From NCBI GenBank assembly GCA_947568835.1, contig OX387606.1, positions 17,050,001 to 17,114,000 of the forward strand: 64,000 nucleotides of DNA, in the 5' to 3' direction. The notes beneath the pieces are model-generated. The model had not been told where the DNA came from and did not search any database. It saw only the letters and a program-made list of their open reading frames with translations. How positions within the stretch are numbered: position 1 is the stretch's first letter; each line of letters begins with the position of its first letter. The translations under genes were made by a program, and so were the position numbers. Source of the stretch: Protonemura montana (Eukaryota > Arthropoda > Insecta > Plecoptera > Nemouridae). Shown here one piece after another: positions 49,815-61,800 of this stretch.

Positions 49815-52800
49815 CTATTCCTCCAACTCCCTCGGTTTTGTATACAGGATGAGAGTCTCTGGCGACCGAAACAAGAACACCAGTTTGGCAAAAAGGTCCT
49901 CTTCCAGCCTGTAGTCGCCATTTTCTCGAACCAAGTAGATATCCAGAATCAGCTAAAAATAACAGAAACTCTCTTCAATCAAGAAAGAATAATAATTTTG
50001 TGGTGTATGCTAAATCTCTGAGAATATAGTACCTGATGTATGCGGTCAACGTTTGGCATCTCAGTTAGCATGAGTAGTCGTGTTATGTCGGCGAACATCA
50101 GTCGCAACAAGAAGAGCAGGATGTAGACCAAACCCAGGTAGAGGCCCAGGATCCTGCGAAAGAGGATTTTTATCCATGTATTTTTTTACAGGATCGGAGG
50201 AAACAGCCGCTGACAAGAAAACGGTTGTCAAACTTTTTGATTAAACTAATCGAACATTGAAGTAGATGATATGACAGTTTGCTAGAAGATATATTTCAGT
50301 AGCTAAAGACAAAGCGAATCTTCATTGCAATTAATTGTTATCACAGTAAAAATTGTAATGTGCTTGTGCATGTTTTTGATTTTGTTATCGATGCTACCGT
50401 AAAATGTAGGAGGAGGTGATTTTTGAGAGGGAGAGAGAAAGAAAACATTCGTTTTATACAATATCCCTGTGGACTATCAAGTCTCTCGTAAATGGTGGTG
50501 GAGGAGCCGGGTTGTTCTGCGGGCTGCGTTCAGGGGCGAAGATACCAAGAGTACCATACAGTTCTACCGTAAAGACTACAGATTTATAAACGCCCTTTCA
50601 CTAACCCGACGGTGTTCTTCGACAATGACTTCAAACTGCTGACGTTTATCGGCGGCGCCTTCTCGTTGAGCGTCACTATGGTGATGTTAGGACAGGTTTC
50701 CGGCACCAACGTCCTCAACTCGCAGGCCTCACGCAGTTGCCACCACACAGGTGAAAAATCAGAGTTCGGGCTATCCTTGCTGGAGGTCAGCGACAAAGCC
50801 AGACGGCGGTCTTTCTTCACGATATCTGAGTGGTAGAATAGTGTTGGCTGACTAATATATGATATTGTTTCTCGTTTACCATCAGACATTATACTGCCCG
50901 AGTGTTGTGTTTCTATGTAGCGCTCGAAGTTCCAGTCTTGAACAAAATGCTATAATCTGGCCCGAAAGCAGACTTAAGTCCACCTGGCATAGTTGGGAAA
51001 GTGTTATTTACTCTGCTCGCTGTAAACAGACTAACCTAACAGTCAACTAATTTACTTCCTGAAGTATAATACCATACATTTAACTTTAACAGTAAACAGT
51101 TTTACACCACTTTAAAACATTGCAGTAATAGAGTACTAGAAAGAATTTGTGTGCTTCTTGCGGGATTCACAACTATGCTTATCAATTTTATGCGTCTGTA
51201 AACGGAATTTTAACAGAAATAGACTGTCTAATTTACAGGTAGACTTTAGTAACTATTGAAACCCCCAAATATCTGCTAGATGAATATTCAAAATCTTTTA
51301 TTTAAATCTGTCTCAAAAAAGTTACATAATCAACATGCTAGTAACCTGACTTTAAGAAGCTATAAGATAAGTCACTTCTCACTGCAGAGAGATCAAAATA
51401 ACGGCTCCAGCTTACGTAGCTCCGGCACGCTGAGCGTCCACCCTCTATTCCGCACCTCGACCACTTTCGGGATGACCCAGTTCATGTAAACGGGCTTCGG
51501 AAGAGGAACCGTGCTGTTGATGTGCTCCCAAAGCGTCTTGCGCATCTCGCTGCCCGCTGGCAGCTCCGTAGACTGCCAAAGTGATTATTTTGTCATACCT
51601 CAGCTAGCGGACGCAAGTTTGAACCAGGTGAACAGGTGAGTACTCACGTGTGTCCCCTCGACGATCTTTACCACGGATAAAGGGTCGTCGCTGTTTCTGG
51701 TTACCTCCCAAGTTACCAGAAAGTTCATTGCTTTGTCTGAAAAGTAAGAGACCTTTATATAGACATAAAAGTCTAAACAAGTGTGCACTGAAATTCAAAG
51801 AACATCTCTTTGCCATCGTCTTCTTATTGTCTATATTATTTTTTGCCACTGAATGCGCGAAGTCATATGCCTTAAGCGATGACGGGGTTGGCAAAGAGAA
51901 TTTACTTTCTTAAAAAAGTTGTTGAAAAATGTCTTCGTTTAGGGTTTTGGGTATGGTAAAATGCAAAAAATATCTACTTGTCAATGCACGAGACGAATTG
52001 TCACTCAGCAACAGTGTTACTAAAGATAAAAAAAAATAATAATAATACATTTTGAAATAAATGCTGAAAATGAACTCAATCACCCCAGGGACCTAATCCA
52101 CAGAGTATAGTTCGATGTTCACTCCCATAAATATGGTTTTAAAGGTGTTCTGATCATGGTAAAACGCCGTTGATATATGGAGATATGTCTGTTATTGGCT
52201 GATCATCTTTAAGCTGTAATTTACGGATCTGACCCCAGAAGTTTATTTAACGTCATTGCTTGAAAACGACTTCCTGTCCTGTCTCTTCACAACGCAAACA
52301 GTTTTCCTCGGATAGCGAACTCACTTCCCGCCAGATCATCCAGCATGCGCTGTTTCTCCGCCTGCGATATTTGCCAAGGTCGATTGGAGTCTTTGCGTAG
52401 GTGCAGCTTTGCCGCGTCCTTGAAACCGTACATCTCGACGGCCGGCGCAGACAGATCTTTCAGATTCTTGAACTGCGCCTGAGTCATGCTGCGCAGCCAA
52501 ACACACGAACACATTTTGTGATGTGGGGCATAATTATTGGCTTCAGTCGGCGAAAGCAGTTAACATAAGTTCAAGGCCTCTGACTTAACCTATAAACTTA
52601 ATGGTAGTGCATTGCTCAACCTGAAAACACAAAGAAATCTAGTTTCTAGTCGTAGACTCACGCTCGAATGTCTTCGCTGTGCACGGTGGTGGTGAAAAAA
52701 TCATCGTAGTCACCGATCTTGAGCGAGACCTTCGCATGTGTTGGAAGGTTGTGCGGTCCAATCTCTCCCAGGCTGAACACTACCAGTGGAAACCAGACGA

Positions 52801-55800
52801 CAGCGACAATCGCAATCAGTAGGATGCCCCCGTTCAGGAATTTATCCACATTCCGCTGGCGTTGGCCTGCAAGAATGGGGCGTGCATGACTTTCACAGGG
52901 CCCCGGATAATTACTATATCTCAGTGATTCTTCAGCATGGATCAAAATAAATATCGGGGAAAATTCTTATTAGCTAAACTGTTGAAAAATCCCATCTGTT
53001 TTAGTTTTTTGAGGACGATTTTTCGCATAAGGAACTAAATTGGTGTGAAAATGCGTTGAATTACTACAAGGAACGGAGTAGTTTACGATTATTAAGAAAT
53101 GCATATATTATGTCTACATTTGATATGCCTTGAGATTGAATTTCTGGCCCCAGAATGCACAGTCACGAATGTTTCTAATTCCTCATTGAAAACACCTAGT
53201 TGGGCTTAAGCAGCGTTTGCCCCCCCCCCCCCCCCCCCCGTGTCTGTGTCAGCATCCGTACCTCGTGGCGTGGGGTAGTTTTGCTCGATGTAGCGGAAAC
53301 ACTTGAGCACGTAGATGCGTGCGAAGCAGTCCTCCATGCACATCCAGTTGTACAGGGAGAACGAAGTGTCTGTCCAGACCCAATCCATAATCGAGCGGAT
53401 CTCGAAGATAAATGGTAGGACGCGGTATCTACCGGAAACCAGTAGACCAAGAGGTCAGATGGACTATTAGTGCTCTATTAGTGTAATGATTCACTATAAA
53501 TGAGCAGCTAACTTAAAACATGCATGCATCACTAGACTTGGTTTGGTTAAAGGAGAATCGATTAACCCTTATTCTTAATATTTAAAGTTCTAGTTTTATC
53601 AATTATCTTCTTGCTTCATAAAAGGCTTCGCCAGTATTTAAGAACTCTGGAAAGGAGCGCTCATCAGGCTAATTTGTGAATCACGTTCAAGCTACTCACA
53701 TCTTGAAGGATATGAGACTCAGGTAGCCCGGGGTTTTGCACAGAAAGTGACCCTGGATGCGCGTGGGGTAGCCGCAACGAATTTGGTAGGCCGATAGTAG
53801 TAGTGACACGCAGCGAATCAGGTACCACAACTGTGGCGCCGTCATCCCCGAGAAGTTCCTGCGCCAGAGGCAAGGTGCGCTGAGTAAGTGCTGAAGGGAC
53901 TTTGATAGCATATGATAGGAAGTTAATAAGCGCGGGCAGTGTTCATGCCACTTTGCTAAAACACACACTATTTTAATTATTTAGACTGCTGAGGTCTTGC
54001 TGCACTATTGCAGCGTGAGGCTCATCACAATCACCAAAGTCGAACACATAACGTAAATGAATTACTTCGATTACATTTTGCTAACTGAGCGTTGTTCCGT
54101 TCGGAATCAAATGTCTTTTGGTAAACCAATCAAATAAGTTGGTAATTTAAAGAAAGCGGAAAACTCGTTGCTTTTTTCCGAACCTATTTGAGATCATTTT
54201 TTAAATAGGTGAATCCGATTGGCGCTGGCTTATGAAAAGAAATTAGATAAAAAGTGTAGGCTGGTCTTTACGTTTACTTTCTGTTTTTTTACTTTCCGTT
54301 CGCTTAGTATTTATGTCTACCTTTTCTTGCGTTGGTCTTTAAGTCTACGTTGCTTTCTTCTGTTTTTTTTAGCTGGTCTTACGAATATCTAATCGTCAAA
54401 GTTTCTGTTAATTGCCATGTTACTAGTCAGGAAGCAATATTTCAAAAGACGTCTAGAAATGAACATATCGAGCTGGAGAGTACAAGCAGATAACACTCCC
54501 ACTTTAGGCCGGTTGCCAAGCTGGGAAATTCCTAGGGGATTTAAAAAAAATGCATTTATTCTGCATTTAAAAAAAAACAATTGTTTCAAAAACAAAATTA
54601 AAATTTTTTCGGAAATTAAAAAAAATATTCAATAATAGCTATTCAATTATTTTGTGGAGAGTGACAGAACGGTTTGGCATGTTGGAAACATCGGTTCTCG
54701 TTAGATCACCGAAGTTAAGCAACACTGCGCTGAGTCAGGTATTGGATGGGTGACCATTATACATATGACCAGTTCTGTTCGGGAGAGAGGTTGGAGGGAT
54801 GAAAGTTAGTACAGCAACTTCATTCGCCTTGCTTATCAACCTCTCGACAGCATGGATTTGTGGAGGAATCCTGCTGTTCGAGTTGTACCGTCCTTCGGAA
54901 GGGACGTGAAGCCGGTGGTCCCCTTGGTGCTTTTCGACAGGAGTAGGCTACGTGCCGGCACCGGGTTTCCCCTCCTCCCTTCTAGGCTAGGTTAGGTTCA
55001 TCATCATCCTCATCATCATCCACTCATTCACCGACGCCATTAGACCAGTGCCGCATGGTCAGATGTCAAAACAGTGCGTCGTTAAACACCACAAATAATA
55101 ATAATAATAAGAAAATGTGGAGAGTGTGGTAGGTGTACACTATGAGGCGAGCAGGTAAATGGTAGATACTGGTTTATTTAGACCGGATGGGTCGTAGATA
55201 CTTAGATACAATCTGATTGTAGCGGACACGTTGTCCGTGCTAGTGGATCGTTCTTACTACCCCCATGGTTTTCCGGGGGCTGTTCGTCCCCGACCATTCT
55301 CGGCACCACTCGCGCATCCCGCTATACTGCGCCACCGGCGCGTGGTTTGAAAGGTTGCGGAAAGTATCCCCCACAATATATATATATATATATATATAAA
55401 AAAAAGTAAAAAAAGTAAAAAAAAAAAAAATTTAATAGTACCTAAGGTTTGGTTAAGTTAGGTTAGGTTAGGTTAGGTTAGGTTAGGTCAGGATAGGTTA
55501 GGTTAGGTTAGGTTAGGTTAGGTTAGGTTAGGTTAGGTTAGGTTAGGTTAGGTTAGGTTAGGTTAGGTTAGGTTAGGTCACGTTAAGGTTAGGTTAGGTT
55601 AGGTTTGGTTATGTTATGTTAAGTTAGGTTAGGTTATGTTGATTATTTTCAAAAAAAAAAATTAATTCCATTGTAAATAAAAAAATTAAAACGAATAAAA
55701 ATTATATATTTTTTTTTTGTATATATACTAAATAAAAATTTTGATTTTGTTCCAATTTTTTTCGATATGGTTAGAAATGATAATTTATAATTTATTTGAA

Positions 55801-58800
55801 TTTTTTTTTTTTTTTTTTTTAATTACCAACATTACTTAATCCAACCTAACCCTTACCTAACCTAACCTTACCTTACCTAACCTAACCTAACCTAACCTAA
55901 CCTAACCTAACCTAACCCATCCTAGTTCAGGACATCCTACTGAACAAAATTAGGGGTGTTGCCTGCTTGTACTCTCCGGCTAGATATCTTTTAAAATTTT
56001 GATTGCTGCTTCCTGACTATAATGTTATGTGCCTGTTTGTTGACTGTAGATTACACGTTATTTGAACACATGAATGTAGTTTCCAAACTAATAAAGATAT
56101 CCGTTATTTAATGACTTAATAAAAAACCCACTTATAAGTGGTCGCCAAATCGTGACGACAGTGACGTACTTGCCATTGACGAAGGGGAGCACGTAGAACA
56201 TGGTAATGTGAATGGCAAGAGTTAGCACGTAGTGCAAGATGACCTTGCCAAGGATGCATTTGCGCAGATAGAGAGCGCGGTCGATCATGATCAGCAAGAA
56301 CTGAGAGAACAGCATCACTACGAACATTACAGGCACCTTGTTCTCCTCGAAGTAGGTTGCTAGGGTGCCGCCGCTCTCGTAACTCTGAAAGGACGGGAGG
56401 CTTGTTGTTATCGGACAGTTTTTCAAATTATGCAGAGCAGATCTAGGCCTGGTATGGGATAAAAGACCATCACACTTGGTCAGTTCTGGTCAGAAAATAA
56501 GTTGGAGAGCTTAATGTTTGTACAGCAACGTTATTCGTATTGACAACAACTCGACAGAATGAATTAGTGAAGCAATCCTGTTGTTCGCGTTGTACTATCC
56601 TTGGCACTTATCAACAGGAGAAGGCTACGTGCCGGCACCGGGCTTCCAAGTAAATCTACCTGCTTACCGCAAATTCTGAGAACCCGAATAGAACGACCAA
56701 GAGGTTGACGAAGTCACAGAAGAAGATGTAGGGGTAGATTTCGGTGCGGACCACGGCATAAGGCTCGAGCATCTCGACGAAGAAGTCGCGCGTGGACTGC
56801 GTGTAGCGCAACAACACCAACCAGATCACCCCTGGGATTACGGGAATTATCGGAAATTAGTCCACAGTTCATTTTTGTGAGACAAGACATTGTGGGATCG
56901 GTTTAACTGAGATTTTCTTGATTTATATACGTTTGTAACTATTTCAATTGATTTCAAATACCGTGGATGTATAATGCCTAGACAACCTCACCTAATATGT
57001 AAGAAGACGGCCTTGATTTTAACATAATTTTCCAAGCTAGGAAGAGCATACATCACGAATTTATCGTAAAACCTTGATAGTGCGTTTTTTAACTAACTTT
57101 GATAGTACGTTTTTGTGATAATTTTACTTTTGAATTATTTATTTTTTAAAATTGAAAATGAAAGACTTTCGTCGCTTAAGACCACCTACCTGGCATATTT
57201 TCCTCGATTTCCTCGCGCTCCGCTCTTACCACCACCTCCTTGGAGTCATGTTCATCTGTGCGAGACCAGCTGGACACCAGCGTGGTAAGCGCTGCGTTCT
57301 CCTCGTCTTCGTCGGCCTCGTTGAACGACACCATATCCAGGCGATCACGAGCCCGGTTAACTGTACCAACCAAAACCTGGCGCTTTCCCGTCGCCTCCGA
57401 GCTCGTCCATAAACCTCGAGATTTCAACACCGACCTAGGTAGCAAACACGTATATTGATATGAATTTTAAATATTGTTTTATGAAATTCTATGGAAAAGC
57501 AATGTTCAGCGCCATCTAGGACCATAATCAAGTATTCACTACGAGAAACTTTATTATTTTTATTTTTTGATTATTTGGGCGATTGAAAAATTTTGTTTTT
57601 TCTACGATGTTCAATTATATCTAAATTAATGTCTCTCAAAAACTTTACGAGATGTATCATCAAAACGAGAGTATCATTAAGACCGTTTAAAACTGAGTTT
57701 GCTCGGGAGTATTTGAAAATTATTGTTTTTATTGAGAAAGTCTTGTCGAAGACCGGTCTAGAGTAGCTGCTAGTGGTCAACTCAAAGAAATACCGATGGA
57801 AGAAGAGAGCGAGCAGAAAGAAAAGATCGTAGAGCACGTCTGTGTTGTCAGCAATGCCGATGATGTTCACGGGGGTCAAGTAGTCTTTGGAATGCGACGT
57901 GCTCCCCTGGAGCACCGAGTCCACCAACGCCGACATGCAGAGAATCTTTACCATTACGCACACCTAAATCGCATTAGAACGGAGAAATTATGTTACCATT
58001 TTAAGCCAGCAAGAGGGATTCGATGTTAACTTGTTTTTTAATTTTTGAAATTTTTTTTCTGACTTATATAATGTACGTAAAATGTGGGAGTTTTTTTATC
58101 AAAGAATCTCTTAAATCGGTTGAAATTTAGGCGCAAGTGAAAACACAAACATCAACCACAAGCAATTTTTAGAGGATTTGGAAGACGATATTACAAGAAA
58201 AGATTTTCCTTCGCTCTCTACACTTTTTACATGCATAAATGATACATTTTCTTACCTCGGTGTACGCAATCAGGGTTACCCAGAAGGTTAACTTAGGCCT
58301 TGGGATCGACAGAGTACCCCACAAAAGAACCATCAAGGGCACCGGTATAAACAGCAACGTTGGCCGCAACGTCTGAATTGGCCAAAAGTATCCACAATTA
58401 AAATTTTCAAAATGGCTGTTTTGAAACTTTTAAGAAACATGTTGGTAGTGCCAATATAAAGCTGTCATACCTGAATGATAAAGATGAAACAGTAGCACAG
58501 GATTTCAGAGTTGGCGTGAACGGCTTGCCAGAGAGCCAGGATCAACGCAACCGGAGGCGAATGTTTCGTCGGTTGGAAGTCAGAATCGATATCTTCCAAG
58601 CTTTCAGGAATTGTCCTTAAATTCAAAGATAAATTTTCGTCACAATTTTCAGCAAGCTCAGCTTAAGCTAGATTAAACTACCGAGTGCAAACATTTTTGA
58701 AAATACAGATAGTTTCAGGGTTTGCTGATAACTTGACGAAAATTTCAGTATGTATCAGCACTAAAAATCGTCAGGATGAAACAAACTTGAAATGTCCTTG

Positions 58801-61800
58801 TGATGCCGAGAAGCTAGGAGGATCGATGAACACTGAGTACGAGCGCGAAGGACGCTGATCCTTACGAAGGCCACTGGAAAAAAGGTTACACCAGGAAATA
58901 TTGTAACAGTTGTATGCAATTAAATGTTTAGTATAAGGATGGAACAACAAGTGCACCTAATACTCAGTCTCATGGCCTTGTTTCTCAGTGGATTCCAACG
59001 AGCTTGTCTGTGCATCCGCGTTGAGTTTGCCCTGGTTATCGCGTTTAGCCCGGTACTGCTTTCCTGCAGAAGAACGGCGTCGCATGTCATTTAAACTAGC
59101 TTGAACACTAGAAACGAGGCTACTAAAGCTGTAATGGTAGTGCACAAAAAGTTGTACAATTAACTTATTAATTATAAGATTTCAATGATTTATGAGTAGC
59201 CTGAAGAAAGAGAAAAATGATTGCCGGATCACCAGCCCAACAACAAAAAATTAATGGCTTTTACGCTTGAATGACTTGTGTTAGAAATATTACCATTAGA
59301 TGCTTCTTCTCAATCGCAAGTAGTTTGGCGATGAGACAGTAGTTTCTCGACGTCTTGTTCAACAACCTCGTCAGTGAGTTCATGCTGCTCTCGATTAGAG
59401 CCCACACAAACCGAATGATCGTCCAGAAGAAGCGTATCACTCCAGATACTGACATCAAAACAAGGACTTAATCGGACATCCCGTACACATTTGCAACAAA
59501 CATTGTACAAACATGTAATGTATTGCAAATATTATTTCACTCTTTCCGCCTATGGGCAAGCAAAGCAACATTTTCCCACGTTAATTGTTTGGGAGAAGAT
59601 AAGTTTTACGTTCTTATTAAAAATACCCTAAAATCTCAAAAAAGGGTGCATAAAAATAAAAAAAAAAAAAAAAAATGTTTAATGGAAAAACAGGAGCAAT
59701 AATTCGCATCAGTGATTTGGATGCTGGGTCAGGATCTTAAACTCGTGTTTCTCAAGCACTGTTCTGAATAGAGAGACAAATCTGTGAGTGGATGCCACGA
59801 GTATGGAATCTTAATTGAGCAAAACGCACATTTTTTTCCCTTGCCCTGTTGAATCGAGTGTTCCCGCGACGACGACGCAGCGTCAGGGAACGACGCGGTG
59901 CTACGTGAATCAGAGTGCTTGGACGTTTCCGCTTTGGTCTGATTCCTCTCGGCTTGACTCTGGTCCTAAAGCGTCAAAGTAACTTACAGTAGGTTCCTAG
60001 TATCAAGCCCTAAACTGTGTAAAGCTTAAATCAAATTACTTTTTTTTTATAAGTCTTGTGCAGCAGATATCTAAGGAATATCTTTGTTGAAAGCAACGCT
60101 ATCTTCGTTTATACTTCAGCCCAAAGAAACAGTGATGTCAACCCTTCAAATGTATTGAACGGTTTGGCGCGTAGGAAACACCGATTCTCACTAAAGCTAA
60201 GCATCATCACACTTAGTTGGGTATTGGATGGGTTACCATTAAGAATATGACCAGTTCTGTTCGGAAAATAATTTCTAGAGATTGAAGTTAGTGCAACAAC
60301 GTCAATCGCTTTCCTCATCAACTTCGGGAAGGACATTCCACTGGTGGTGTAATTGATGCTCTTCGACAGGAGTGGGCTACGTGCCGACACTAGGCTCTCT
60401 CATTCTACACTATTAGAATCATCATCATTCTCATAAACAGACGCATTTACCGAGACCATTATACTAGTGGCTGTGCATATTGTCAAGACAGTGCGTCGTT
60501 AAACCTACACATCAATTTTCAAACGTCTTATTGCCAGTTTAAAATCATGATAGTCTTTGACTGTTAATAATTGTGAGAAGAGCAAGATTATGTCATGGTT
60601 AGTAAAAAATAGTTTTGATATGATGAAAGTTTTCCACACCTTCTGTCTGGACGTCTCTGGGGGTTTGTCCCCGACCCGGAGGCCATATGCAGCCCCCTTC
60701 TCGAAGTCTGTATTATAGGTGGTGCCAAGCAGCTAAAACCGTCACACGGGCATCAGATAGCATCAGAGGTATCAAGATCTAATCACGAAATAACTGACCT
60801 CACCGTTCCAAATGTATGAATGCCATCTTAATCACAATAAAGTCATATTAAAGTTTCACCTGTCCCAGAGTGGCTTCTTCCGAATCTTCTCTCTTCTTTT
60901 CCTCTGTCTGTGCCTCGTCAGGCTCCTCTGTCCGGAACATATAGTAGCCACCGGCGCGAATCGCTGATAAACGTCCGTAAAAACTCTAAAACTCTGCTTT
61001 TGTGGAAGGTATCGGTACTAATATGTCTATGTGCCCTCCTGCATACCAGTGTAATGCGTCTCGGGGTCTGCAAGTCGCAGAGTGCGCCCTGCTTGTTGGA
61101 TGTTCGTGTAGCGTTCGGCTTTCAACCTGATAGTCTCTAGTAACGCCTCCTCTTCCGCCTTCTGCTCAGCCATTTGGCGAAACCGCTGCTCCTCGATCAG
61201 TTCGGCGCCTCTGCAACGCAGTTGACACGCGTTGTCAATGCTTGATGATGACAAACACCTCACCTAATCGTTTGGCTGATGGCTAATATTTGAGCTGAGT
61301 TTTCATGGTGCCTCAACGTTTATGAAAGCATAGCCAATTGTCTGGTCTAAATTGCTTCCTCCGACGTTGTTATCCGACTCAAAAGGTACAAAACGATGAC
61401 CAGGTTTTCTATTTCCTACAGTTTTTGTTCATAATCTTGATCTTGGGAATTAGACGTTGTAAAAAAATCGAATATTGACTTACACAAAAAAATATATGTT
61501 GTTAATTGAAGCATTGTTCATTAAGTAGTTGATTATTGGCTAACCTGGACTGGAGGATGGAGGCGGCTTTAGCCTCGGTACGCTCGTGAATATAGTAGTA
61601 GGAGCCGAAGATCCGACGCTGAATCAGTAGCAGACAGAAGCAGGCGGTGGCATATTTCAAAGCAACGTCCATGTACCCTCGAGTTGGGCAAAAGTCTTCA
61701 GCTAAAACAAATCATGCCGTACGAGTCAGCCTAATTAGAAAAGAAAGCTTAAGACTAGTGAAAAAGATTTGACCTAATATTTTAAGTTTCTTTGTCCTAA

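Noticed and set aside
51648-52488. Apparent phase clash between two Piezo cap exons
   Set aside because: Using the GTGAGT donor directly after GCGGGAA (exon 52325-52488) instead of a later GT restores the frame with exon 51648-51736.
54670-54755. Possible 5S rRNA gene
   Set aside because: It lacks the normal 3' third of 5S rRNA and continues into a repeated body shared with other copies, so it is a SINE head.
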